DNA of 64,000 bases from contig NC_092182.1 of assembly GCF_043641665.1 (NCBI RefSeq), positions 14,585,456-14,649,455 on the forward strand, read 5' to 3'. The stretch is from Enoplosus armatus (lineage: Eukaryota; Chordata; Actinopteri; Centrarchiformes; Enoplosidae). The notes beneath the pieces were generated by a model. That model was not told the origin of the DNA and searched no databases. It saw only the letters and a list, made by a program, of their open reading frames with translations. A program made the position numbers and the translations under genes. Below are positions 1 to 12,623 of this stretch, one piece after another. Numbering within the stretch: position 1 is the first letter of the stretch; each line of letters opens with the position of its first letter.

Positions 1-80
1 ACTTCAAATATAGATAAGTTGCTCACTAACCAAAAGAAGTAACAATAACTGCCAACATCTATGATCACAAAAACACGTAC

Positions 81-948
81 CTGATGAGCAAAGAACATAT
101 CATTTACAATTTCTTCGTCAATGACAGACGTCTCATCGACCAAAGTGTTAACTTTCCTCCTGGAACGACGTTCCTCAATCCACTTGAACAGGAAGATGAA
201 GCCATAGACAGGACTAAAAAACAAAATCACATGTCATCAACCCGTTTCACGTGTTGTTGCTACAGTCCAACAAGCTGCATTGTTTTTATTCAGACATGAG
301 CTTGGACATCACCACCTGACATACCTGCCAGGTAGTTACATCAGATCACCAAACAAACTTGACTTAATCAAGTTACATACCTTTGACACTTGCTTTGAAG
401 ATCATAGATTTCCTCTACTTGGACACCTTTTACACCTACAGAAGGTACACACATACACAAAGAAACATTTAATTGGCTTTGATAGCCCCAAGATTCAAAC
501 TCTGAGATTCACATGGCAGAACTGTGAGACATTTAGCTACTGTATATGAGCTACTCACCAAAATCTTCCACCAGCAAAGTGAACAGTCCTGAAATTATAA
601 ATCATTTTTATTCTGGGTTCAATAACTAACAAAGAATACAGCAGAAAACAAATTAAAGACCTTTGCATTGTTTTTGCTGATAAAGTTATCGTTACACCTC
701 CTCATATTTCGCCCTTCGTTACACACTTACATTCAATACACACAAACATTAACACACACTAACACACTTTTTAACCATGTTTTAATCTTGTATTGCATTA
801 AAGTTACTTTCTAAGCGTTATAGGTCAGGCTGCTTAGGAAGCTAAACTGTCTACCTAGCTCTATGTGGAAGCTAACGTTAGTTAGCTGTGTTGTCTGTCG
901 AAATGTCTCACCTGGATCACTCTCGAGCTCCAGCCACCCTTTGTTCAT
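81..948 (-). CDS. bap1: BAP1 nuclear deubiquitinase, N-terminal exons (partial)
   Basis: BAP1 is a ubiquitin C-terminal hydrolase that, with ASXL partners, removes mono-ubiquitin from histone H2A in the nucleus. Four coding exons on the minus strand, in reading order 948-912, 588-559, 435-381 and 213-81, have GT/AG borders and join in frame to 85 residues. They start [13 protein letters not shown] and run through [12 protein letters not shown], the [17 protein letters not shown] segment and FFAHQ. This is nearly the same as the start of the human protein and makes up the first part of the UCH catalytic domain. The catalytic cysteine of the family lies a few residues after FFAHQ, in the next exon, which is outside the window. 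The ATG at 948 is chosen because the whole conserved N-terminus follows it. The rest of the gene lies left of position 1. The family assignment is firm. Confidence 0.95.
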
Positions 949-3389
949 TTTTGCATTTGTGCACAGCTGACTAATATTTAAGATGTTTTCCAGTCCATGT
1001 CCAAAAGACGGGAAATAATCTTTAACGATAAGGCTGTATCCATTCACGAGACAACTGTGGAGAGCTCAAGATAAACACAATAGACAGAATTAGCCGCCTA
1101 CAATCTACGTCATCGAGAAACGACGGGTGTTCGCAGAAAAACAGTCCTACCTGCAACTTCCTGTAGTCAGAACTAAGAGCACAACAACGAATGAATGAAT
1201 CAATAAATCGGTCGATCAGTCAATACGTATTTTTTTAATTAGGTGTACTTGGTGAAAACATCTATATAAAACAATACCAAGACATTTCTAAATAGTACCG
1301 AGGGTGGTATCATTTAATACAAATTATATTAAGGTAAACGATTATGTAATACCTTTCGTGCTTGTGGCCATAAAATTACAGCTTTTTTCTAAAACAGCTC
1401 CACACTACATTTTGAAGGCACTATATACTGAGGAAGATAAAAAAAAAAAAATTGGGGCATATTTAATGCCAGCCAAATAAACTTGAAACTATGGCTATAT
1501 TAATAGTCGTAAACAGTACTAGACATGTAATGTATAATATAATAATCAAAATACTTACTTAAATAATACAAAAACTACAGTTTTTACGTATTTGTTTTGT
1601 AGGCAATTCAGACTTGCAGAGTTGCAAACAATAGTTAAACTGTTTATGTAATTTCATTTTTTTTAATATGCTTCGTTGCTGGGCTTTTTCACTCCCGGAA
1701 CCTTAGTTGGAGTAACCTCTACGGGTACGGTATTTATGGTCACACTGGAAAAAATTGGAAATTAGCAACGTTTACCATTCCATTTACACAGTTACTGTAT
1801 GTATTAATTGATTGAGCGTTGTATGCACTGCGAGGTTTATTGAAGAGTACTGCGTAGCCGCATACAAGGTAAGCTCCGACAACAGCCTGATGTTTGAGTT
1901 GAAGTGACGCGTCTTACCTAACAGTTAGCCGAGAGTGTTAGCCTTGTTGTAATTCAGGCTAGCATTAGCTACGTGAACGGTACACCTACACAATATAAGA
2001 TTGTTATCTTGCTACGACAGCCAACCCGACAGTGGGTTCGTCAAGGAAAGCTGCATTTCTTTCAGCCCAAGTTGCAACCAGTCATCCCGTTTTGCTGCCA
2101 CAACAGGACAATGAACAATTCAACAATTACGTTGTTTTAGCGTTTGAATTAGCGTTTATTGTTGTGTAATTAGCTAGCACACTGGTCTGCTGACTCAGCC
2201 TGAGAACCAATAGTATGTATATGCATCAGTTAGGTAGCCCAAAAAGCCAATTAAAGACGATGATTAATGTTAATGTTAATTAACACTAACAACACCATGG
2301 TAACAGATAAACTGCAGAGGTAGCTTCATGCTACTTGCTAGCTGCCTCCATCCTCGACTCGAAAGCCGTTGGGTGAAATCCCTCCCATGGGTCATGTTAT
2401 GTGTGGCGTAAACTTAGATTTTAAACATTAGATTCTGCACTGAACAATACTACATTATTTGTACTGTGGTCTCAGATGTCTCACATTCACTGCGTGATAT
2501 CTTCTAATGTAAACATACTATATGAGGACTGTAGGGTAATAGCCTAATTTGGATAGACCACAAAGGGGACGAACCGTACATTATGTATACCAAACGTTTT
2601 CAAGTACTTTGCTGTCAGACATTGGGTCTGCAGCCTCAACCTCACCAAATTCTTTAAACGTTTAGATGGATTTTCCATCTAGTTATGATGTTTGCAGTAT
2701 TAACAGCATTTGCTTTTCTGTAAATTATATTCTGGCCAAATTGACAAGGCAGCAGGTCTTTGCTTATTTGGAGTTAAGTTAAAAACCTTATTGTTGATAC
2801 TGATATTTATTTTTGTTCACATATTAGCAGCATCACCGAGGTAGTCTTCCATCATCTCAGGGATATTTTGAAGAATTCAGTGTTTTCTGTCCCAGTCTGA
2901 TTGTGAAACAGTTGTCCACACCTTTGTTGTCCATAGATTAGATTAATGTTCATGTTTTGAAGTCTGTTGTGAATAATGTTTCCCGTAGTACTACCCTCCC
3001 AGTTTGGGATCAGGGCTTTATTTAGAATAAAGTCAGGTTATTTTTAGCCATTGGCCTTGGCGTTAGAGACGTGGTTAAGGTAAAGGGGAAACACAAATCA
3101 ATGGAGAAACAGACTTTTACACAACTGTAATGTCCTTTTTTTAATTGATCTTTATTGATCTTCCTCACAGTTTCAGCTCGTTCAAAATGCTGCCCTTACT
3201 TTCATAAGGGCCAAATAATTCAGTGATATCACTCCTGTTGTCGAACATCTCCACCGGGTACATGTTCATTACAGAACTGACTTTAAGATTTTGCATAAAG
3301 CTTGTAATGTAAAGATGTGATGTGCTTTATTATTTCAGGGCTCCTGATGAAGGTGTGTAGGTAATACTTTGAGAGCCTTGTAAGACAAC
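949..3389. promoter_or_regulatory. Head-to-head bap1 / rad54l2 spacer with promoters and 5' UTRs
   Basis: The start codons of bap1 (-) and rad54l2 (+) face away from each other across about 2.4 kb with no other gene, so both promoters should lie here. A candidate non-coding first exon of rad54l2 ends at 1868, before a good donor (CAAG|GTAAG). The coding exon follows an acceptor at 3336-3338, 51 bases upstream of the ATG. The bases next to bap1 (about 950-1150) are the likely bap1 5' UTR and promoter. I see no TATA box or conserved motif that I would assign with confidence. The remainder, roughly 1900-3300, is AT-rich intron-like sequence. Confidence 0.5.
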
Positions 3390-6300
3390 ATGTCTGAAGA
3401 GGCGATTTCAGAAAGTGACCTGGAGCCCAGCCTTAACAGTGAAGAGGAGTATTTGGAAAATGAGGAAAACGAGGACAATGAGGACATGGAGGAAGATGAG
3501 GATGAAAATGATGGAGATGACGAAGATGATAGTGTCGGTGAGTGACAAATGAACTTCTCTCTTGTGCCTCTTATTACTCTAATACATTCCAATGCGTTGA
3601 CAGACAATGTGTTTTGACTAGTTAATGATAAATGTACCTGCAGTGTTTAATTGTGACTTCAACATGACTTGGATTAAACAGGTAATATTGCATATATATA
3701 TCAGAAATTGGTGCTAGTCTTTGAAGACTTCTACTGATATGCTGTCTGTTCTCTCTCAAGAACGACCTGCGAGTGCCCAGAGCAGGACAGAAACGGCCCA
3801 GGATGGCAGGGACTCCACTTCAGCTACCTCCGGAGAGCCGTCCTCAGAGCCTCCGTCTCAGCCTGCGTCCCGCCCATCCTCCAGGCCTCCCTCCAGACCT
3901 GCCTCTCGCTCCCAGCCTCCAACCAGCCCGGAAAACTCGAGCCAGAGCAAGCCACCCTCCAGCAAAACAAAGAAACAAAAAGCCTCTAAATTAACCAAAT
4001 CCTCAAAGTCTTCAAAAGGCTCCAAACCTTCCAAGCCATCTAAGCCTGCACACATGAGGAAGAATATCAGGTACATTTATCGGTTAGATTTTTTCCGTCA
4101 GGTATATTACATAATATACTTTTATGTTTGTATGTAAACAGAACTTTTTCTTTATGCTTACAGAAAGCTACTGAAAGAGGATCAGCTGGAGGCTGGGACC
4201 AAGGCCGCTCAACAGGAGGAGATGGAGAGGCTGAAACGTCTGGAGCAGCAGAGGAAGGACTTCCCTATGCCGGCCCCAACTGTCCCAGACTCTCAGCTAG
4301 GTGACCAACTCTCTATTAGTGATGCTACACCTTTCCCGTCATACTTAAGTTGGACTTTTTTTGTATACTTTCTATCTTACATTTCCCAATTCTTTCCCAT
4401 CTTTCCAATAGTGGACACTGCTTCACTTTTAGGAGAAGTGTCTCACTTGGTCCCTGCTCTCCTGAGCAAGCAGGATGTGATCTGTCTGGACAGCAGTGGT
4501 GATGAAGATGAAAAAGTGGACCCCACGCTACCTGCACTTGCCATGAGAGATGGTAAGATATATGATACTTCTGTGGAAAAGTGATTCTTTTTTTTTTTTA
4601 CCAAGGTATTCCAGACAATCAAACAAACAAGTTCTCACGCAGTATTTGCTTCCCTTACGATGTCGCAGATGTAATCGAGCTTAGTTCTGGGGACGAGGAT
4701 GCCCTGCAGATAAGCAGCGAGTCGGCCGATGAGGATGCCGACGGCACCACCGGCTCAGAGGAAAGCAGCGGGGCACACATCAACGACGCTCTTAATCTGC
4801 CTGATGCACAGGGTCAGGTGCTGGTTAATATCAATCACCCTGCAGATGAGAAGGACCTTTACCTCGCTCCACAGCTGGCCAGGGCCGTCAAACCTCACCA
4901 GGTACGCCCACCATCTCATTCTCTCTCTAACTCTCAAAACGTTACACGCTCAGTTACAGAAACCTGCAGTCCAGCTTGTTTTCTCTCACTTTTTCTAAGA
5001 TCGGGGGAATCCGGTTTCTCTATGATAACCTCATCGAGTCTCTGGAACGGTATAAGACCAGCAGTGGCTTTGGCTGCATCCTCGCACACAGCATGGGGTT
5101 GGGGAAGACTCTTCAGGTCATCTCCTTCATTGACATCCTACTGAGGAATACTGAGGCTCACACTGTGCTGGCCATTGTTCCCGTGAGTAATCAAAGTGTA
5201 TGCTGTGTTAAAAGGAATGACATAGTCATTAGAGTTCACATTCATGTTCTTCATGAAGTCACTCTTTTATTCTTATTAAATTAACCTCCTGAATCTATTT
5301 TTCCTTCATAAAAGGTGAACACACTTCAGAACTGGCTGACAGAGTTCAACCTCTGGCTCCCACCCCAAGAAGCCATTTCCCCCGACACTGACCCTTCACT
5401 CCTCACAGGCCGCACTTTCAAAGTTCACATCCTCAACGATGAGCACAAGTATGTAACATTCCACGTTGTGTGCAATGTTAAGTATTCAATGCCATACTTT
5501 TGAGCTGTCAATCACGCTGACTTTGTGGCCTGCAGAACGACACTGGCCAGGGCCAAGGTTGTGGAGGACTGGTCCAGAGACGGAGGAGTGTTGTTGATGG
5601 GTTATGAGATGTACCGCCTGCTGTCCATGAAGAAGAGCTTTGTGATGGGAAAGAAGAGGAAATCGAAGAAGCCAGCGGGGCCGATCATCATTGACCTGGA
5701 TGAAGAAGATAGACAGCAGGAACTCATGAAAGGTCAGCAAAAGTTAAATGAGCATAAGAGATACATATGGAAACATGAGTTTATAGTTTTTTTTATATTT
5801 ATTTTTTTATTATTTATTATTTCGTTCATTCAGTCTTCCCTCGTCACTTTGTCTTCTCAGGTATTGAGAGGGCCATAGCACGGCCTGGCCCAGATGTGGT
5901 GATATGTGACGAGGGTCATCGCATTAAGAACTATCATGCCAGCACCTCACAGGCTCTGAAGAACATCCGCTCCCGGCGCAGAGTAGTCCTGACAGGCTAC
6001 CCGTTGCAGAACAACCTCATTGAGTACTGGTGCATGGTAGACTTCGTCAGGCCCGACTTCTTAGGCACACGGCAGGAGTTCAGCAACATGTTTGAGCGGC
6101 CCATTCTGAACGGGCAGTGCGTGGACAGCACGCCTCAAGATGTCCGCTTGATGCGCTACCGCAGCCATGTCCTCCACAGTCTGTTGGAGGGTTTCGTCCA
6201 GAGGTAAACTGTCTGTCAGTGCTGGATTTAGAAATTGGACGTCATAAAAAAGAACACACTAGCCTGGATGATGCTTACCTATCAATGTGCTTTGTGGTGC

Positions 6301-9300
6301 TTTTCTGGGTTACAGACGGGGTCATGATGTGCTTCAGGACCAGCTTCCCACCAAGGAGGAGCATGTGATCTTGGTGCGGCTCTCTCCCATTCAGAGGGCG
6401 CTGTATACCGAGTTCATGAAACGCTTTAGAGAAGCTGGGAACAGTGGCTGGCTTGGTCTAAACCCACTCAAAGCCTTCTGTGTATGCTGCAAGGTGAGAC
6501 CGTTTTCCTTGCTGTTAGGTAGAAACCTCTGGTACTGAATGGCCCAAGCACCAACCCAACCTGTCGTCCTTTTCCAGAGATAGATTCCTGAGGAGTCAGG
6601 TTCAGTTTTTGTTGTGACTGCTATGGCATCTTTTGGTCAAGAAAGCCTCCCTTTCCCTCCCCCCCGATCCCTCCAGATCTGGAATCACCCAGACGTCCTC
6701 TATGAAGCCCTACAGAAGGAGAATCAGGCCAATGAGCAGGACCTGGACCTCGATGACATCACTTCAGCTAGTAACCCACGCTGCCCTGCGCCGGGCGCTG
6801 GCCTCAAAGCCAAAGTAGCCGACTCAAGCAACAGCAGAGTCAACAACGCCCTGCCGCCACTCAATCCCTCTCAGGATAGAGCCAATCAAGTCATCACATA
6901 CGAATGGGTACGTCATGGCAACAGTGAAACGTGTAAAGCTGATTTCTCTACAGCTTCGTTTTACATAATTAATACAGCGACTCTTGTTTTGACTTCTTTG
7001 TTTCAAATCTCGAGCACCTAACAAGTTGAGTTACATTCTTTTTCTTTGTTCAGTGCTGACATGTCCGTTACACCAACATGTAACCTTTGTTGTCATGTCC
7101 GTATAGGGGTTTGTTTTTTTTAATTCAAATTCTTCTTCCATTCACATGTCTTAGGCAAAGGACATCATGTCAAACTACCACACAGGAGTTCTGGAGAACT
7201 CGGCCAAGATGCTTCTGCTCTTCCTTTTGATTGATGAGAGCGTGAGAAGAAGAGACAAGATTTTGGTCTTCAGGTAAGTCCTCTGTCCAAAGTACATTGC
7301 ATTAAACACAAATCCACCCTTAAGCAGCTTAGAGAAGAGGTAGACTGACTTTCAGCTAATTAATCAGACATTTTTGGAGCTTTCAGAGATTTTTACAAAA
7401 CGTTGGAAATTAATATTTTAATCCTGCGTTTGATTCCAGGTTACTTTTGTAAGCAGGAATTTCACAATTAACCAAAAGTATGACCTTTAATGAAACAAAA
7501 CCGATGGTTGTTTGTAGCCATATGTGTACATACAGCAGAACTGTATGTACATATATGGCTGGTAGTGACTGTGACTATTAAAAACACATCTGACTGATAA
7601 ATTGTAACTCTTGACTTTGAGCACACCCGTCTACAGAACACTGCAGTCACTTGAAGTTTTTTCCATAATAACTTTAATTTGTTTCATACCAATGTGCACT
7701 CACTTTTCTTACCCCTTGTTATCGCTTTCTGTTGTGTTCCCATTAGTCAAAGTTTGTCCACCCTGTCCGTCATTGAAGACTTCTTATCAAAGAGACCCAT
7801 GCCGGCAGGCATCGCCTCCTCTGACACCCAGAGCCAAAACTGGATTCGCAACCTCAATTACTACAGTGAGTCATTCAATCTGTGCTCTGCTTCCAGCAAC
7901 TCTGCAGAAGGTGTGGTCATCACCACCAAAACCTCAATGCTGTGATAGTCTTTATTGATTTAGTATCACTGGCTGCAATTTCTCAAGTTCTCCCATGTGA
8001 TTATTTGTCTTTGCAAATTTACACTGTGCTCTGGAAAGTTAAATCTATATTTTTTATTTATTTATGTTATTGTTTGCTTCTATTTTTCTAAGAATTAATA
8101 TATGAATAAAGTGTGTTCAGGTGCTTCAATGTAAAGAGATGATGTCTGTTTACAGGACTGGATGGGAGTACGTCTGCCTCAGAAAGAGAGCGACTTATAA
8201 ATCAGTTTAATGACCCAGAGAACAGCGCAACATGGGTCTTCTTACTGTCTACCAGGTATGTACATATCTATCTTTCACACTTCCTATATAAACTGGCTTT
8301 TTATCATTTAATTTGCTGTGTTCCTTTCAGAGCGGGCTGCTTGGGGGTAAATCTGATCGGGGCCAATCGTGTCGTTGTGTTCGACGCCTCGTGGAACCCA
8401 TGTCATGATGCCCAAGCGGTGTGTCGGGTGTACCGCTACGGTCAGAAGAAACCCTGCTACATTTATCGCCTTGTCTGTGATTTTACCTTGGAGAAAAAGA
8501 TCTATGACAGACAAGTCTCCAAACAGGGCATGTCGGGTAAGAGATTCCGTCTGTTTGTTAGACATTGAATTTATATTCATATATATTTTTGCATTGGCCA
8601 ATTTCAAATGCAAAATTGCTACTTTATTCAGTCATGGAACTGTTATGAAGCCCTTATCCAAGCGCTGCTAATACATACTAACCAGATGTAATGTTGGCAA
8701 TTACTAGCATCATACCCAGTCTTAAAGTGTTGTGTCTGTGTGTGTTTTAAAGACCGTGTGGTTGACGACCTGAACCCAGTGCTGAACTTCACTCGTAAGG
8801 AAGTGGAGTCGCTGCTGCATTTTGTGGAAGAGGAACCTGACAAAATCTCTCTGGCATCTGGGGAGGACTTTGAAGCGGTGATGTACCAAGCTTGTCACCT
8901 TTACCCACACCTCATCACCAAGGTACAGTTGCATGATGGGTGTTACTCATAAGCCTAGACTCTGCGAGAAAGGCAGTTTTGGTGGTTTGGTGCTTAAATA
9001 TAGGTTATTTGATAACTTACTTAAAACTGATAAGTGCTATTCTGACTGTTTTGATCCTCTGGTGTGTTCTTTGTATATTTTGTATATGTATACTTTATGT
9101 CCAGGTTGGCCAGTGGCATTGAAGTCTGTGGTAAAACTAGTAAGCAGGAGAGGAAAAGGAAAGGAGTATGACTGTTATATATCCTTTTGTCTCGTTAGCA
9201 ACCTTTCCATCATGAGTCTCTGCTGGTGGACCGCAAGGAGTCGAAACTGACCAAAGCAGAGAAGAGAGCCGCCAAGAAGAGCTATGAGGAGGAGAAACGA

Positions 9301-12114
9301 GCCTCCGTGCCCTACTCTCGCCCATCGTATGCCCCCTATTACCCAACCAGCGACCAGACGCTCTCAAACATACCAGCTTTTAACCAACGCGGCTGGTGGG
9401 TTTCAGACTGCGTGTTTTAGCTTGCATTCCTTTTGTGTATCTCATTTAAGTTATGCTTGGTTGGTTCGTTTCGAGGTGAAACTGTTCCAGACTAGCTCAG
9501 CTCCCCAGCTACAACCACAAACTAACCAGCAGTGTTTTCATGAAATTCTGTGATGCAATGCATTGCAATTCACACTTTCCTCCAAAAAAACATATAGAAG
9601 TCTGTGCAGTTGCATCTGTGTCTGCCTTGCTTACTGTCAAAAGCACACCTCCAAAAATAAAACCACCATCAAATTTGTCAGTTTGTTTCAGGCTGTAGCT
9701 CTACTGTTGCCCTTCTTTTTCTAATAAATTTCCATCAGATGAGTCACGGCTGTTGGAGTATGTGTATGTGTGTGAGCATCTCATGAGTTCAGCCCTCATA
9801 TTTTCAGGCGTCCCATGGCCCGGCCAGATGACAAGCCTGTGGCAAGTGTCAGGCCCATCCAGTCGACCCCAATCCCCATGATGCCTCGCCAGGTCGGCAT
9901 GGGCATGGCTGGCTCCAGCTCTGCTGGCAGCCTGCCTGTCAACTTCCTGCAGAAAGCTGGAGTTTATGTGCAGAGGATCGTCACCACAACTGGTAATGTG
10001 TAATAATTTTGAAATGCTTAAATCATTGAAAGTACCACACCACCCCCGAAATGTAACCATTTAATCTTTCAATAGAAGAAGAATGAACTATGTCTTGTGA
10101 AATGTAATGACCAGACATTAACGTCAGCCATTTTGTCCGGATCTACAGATATTGTAATCCCAGGAGCCAACAGCACAACAGATGTTCAAGCTCGAATTAG
10201 TGCAGGAGAGAGCATCCATGTTATCAGAGGATCTAAAGGTAGTTGCAGCAACACAATAATTGCATACAAAGCATTTTGAGTTACAGCCTCCATCACTTGA
10301 TGTTTTCTCCATTGCAGGTACCTACATTAGGACCAATGATGGAAGAATTTTTGCCATTCGATCTGGAAAGATCAGTAGACCAGCAGTTGGGGGCTCTGCT
10401 GCTTCAAGAGGTACACATTCATATTCATTATTCTTGGTTCTTGCTACATTACCAAACAGCTCAACTTTGAGGGTGGTGTTCTTTTGCACAGTTCGCTTGT
10501 CATGAGGAGTATTGTCCAACCTTGTAAAAACAGTTGTATAATGTCCTCTGCGGCTCTGGGGAGAGGCTTTAGAGTTGTTATTAATATCAGAAAGCCTGCA
10601 TTACAAACTGGAGGTGTGGAGTTTTAAAGATGTGGGCATTTAGGAGATGGAGGGGGGGGGGGGTCTAATCAAAGATGCCATCATGTTGCATTATGGGAAA
10701 TATGGTATCCAGGGATTTTGGGGGCTTGGCCCTCACTCGGGACTAAAAGTCAGGATATCTTAACCATTTCACCATTCTTGTTTTAATCTGTTTCTGACAG
10801 GCTTCTAACTTTATGGAAGGGCAGTACTAAATCTGGAGTACCCCTTTTAATCCTTAATATGTCAATAAAGATGTTTTAGAGGAGGAAACACATTAAGGAA
10901 TCGCTGCTTATCATTTGTGTAATGATTTATTAGTTTCTAATATTTGTACATTAAAGTACATATTTGGCTACACCATCTTATTTCAAGATTGACCTTTCAG
11001 GAATAAATTATTCAGAGGCAGAGGCAAAGTGCATGTCTCCTGACATTTCATGACTGCATTTCTCTCTCTCTTCTGTCTCACAGACACCCAGGGTCCCCTG
11101 ATCCATCCAGTCAGTAATGGCTGTTCATCCCCTGTGGATCAACAGCAGCAATCCCCCAACGGGGAGCAGCAGCCGTCCTCTCCCTTAAGCTCTGAGATTC
11201 TCAGAGAGATCAGCCGCTACACTGCATCCACAGGCGATGCCACTGCTGGCATGGGGAATGAACTGCCGTCACCATCAGATCTGTCGGCTGTACCAGCAGG
11301 GGATGGAGGCGGTTTGGGAGGCAGTTCGCAAAACAGTCAGACTGGTGATCTCAGCAGGCAACTCGGTGATGACCTGCTAAGCTCGGCTTTAGAGATGCGT
11401 GGCAGCAAACGCAGGAGTACTGAGAGTGAGGGCAACACACAAATAGGAAGCAAGCGCACATCTGCTGCAACACATTTCCCTGGACTGTCCATGGGCTCCA
11501 GTGGCCTCAGTTTTCCTCCCGTGGGTCTGAACTCCTCCTCGCTAATGGGGAACCTAAGTCACATGAGTCATCCACTTCTGATGGGTGGTAGCGGTGGATC
11601 ATCCTTCCTTCAGACACCAGGACAAACACTGGCTGACCTACAGACCATGTTCCCCTCCGCAGGTTCGGACCTACTGAGACAGCCTGCCACAGGGAACGGA
11701 CACCTTCCCTCCCCCTCCTCGTCCTCTCTGCCCACTGTTTTCTCCTCTGCTTCCACCACCATTCCTATGTCATCTACACCCTCTGCAGCAACTTCTTCCT
11801 CCCTGGCGTCAGGTTCTCTGCCTCCGTACTTGATGAATCCCAACATGGCTGGCCTGCTTTCGTCAGGCTTCCCTCTCAACTACAGTCAGTCGCTGCTCCC
11901 TGAGCCGAGGATGTTCCCCACCTCCCTCCTCTCTGGGTCAGGGGGATTCCCTGCGCTTAACTCAAGCTCTACTACATCCAGTTTCCTGTCCCATTTCAAC
12001 AATCCGACTTCTAGCCTGCTGGGGGCCGCTCTGACCCAGCCGGACAGACATCAGAGTACGGAGAACGGTGGCAGCAGCTCTGATGACGACGTTATAGAGG
12101 TGACAGGACAGTAG
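3390..12114 (+). CDS. rad54l2: RAD54L2/ARIP4, SNF2-family nuclear ATPase
   Basis: A SNF2 DNA-dependent ATPase of the Rad54/ATRX branch, known in mammals as androgen-receptor-interacting protein 4. Coding exons: 3390-3537, 3761-4070, 4164-4300, 4412-4552, 4669-4901, 5000-5182, 5315-5448, 5536-5732, 5861-6203, 6316-6493, 6677-6907, 7155-7273, 7747-7865, 8156-8255, 8331-8536, 8753-8922, 9199-9395, 9808-9992, 10149-10238, 10318-10410, 11084-12114. They join in frame to 1514 residues (human about 1467). Order: an acidic N-terminus; a Ser/Pro/Arg and Lys/Ser low-complexity stretch; a conserved [17 protein letters not shown] block; helicase motif [10 protein letters not shown] near 352-360; motif II DEGH at 511-514; motif [13 protein letters not shown] at 886-896. 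The last exon encodes a Ser/Gly/Pro-rich tail ending [10 protein letters not shown], matching the human C-terminus. All key ATPase motifs are present. The ATG at 3390 gives the acidic start typical of the family. Confidence 0.97.
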
Positions 12115-12564
12115 AGACTCCTGGAGAGGCAGTTTCAAGCACTATTTTACAATCATGGTCAACATAAAGTACATTAGGAATGGGAATGATTACACGTTAA
12201 CATGACAAAACAAACTAAACTCATTCATATCTGCCCTAACCTATAAATTGGTGATTGATGATCAGATTATATATGTTATATTCTGAATGTGTGAACACAT
12301 CAGAAGATCAAGAGAAAAAAGTGAAATTCCACCATGGTGAAGTGACTGGGCATCTAATTTAAAAAAGAAAAACAAATAAATAAAACTTTTCAGGAACTGA
12401 AAATGTGTGTTAATCCTAAACACATACAATAAAGTTGTAAAAGATTGTGATGAAGTTATGTGGTTCGATCCTTGCTGCTAGACTAGCCATTTAAACAGTT
12501 TATATCATTCACCTTATCAACAGTGAATTACCTACGTTCCCATTCCTAATGGTTTCTTAAACTT

Positions 12565-12623
<59 letters not shown>

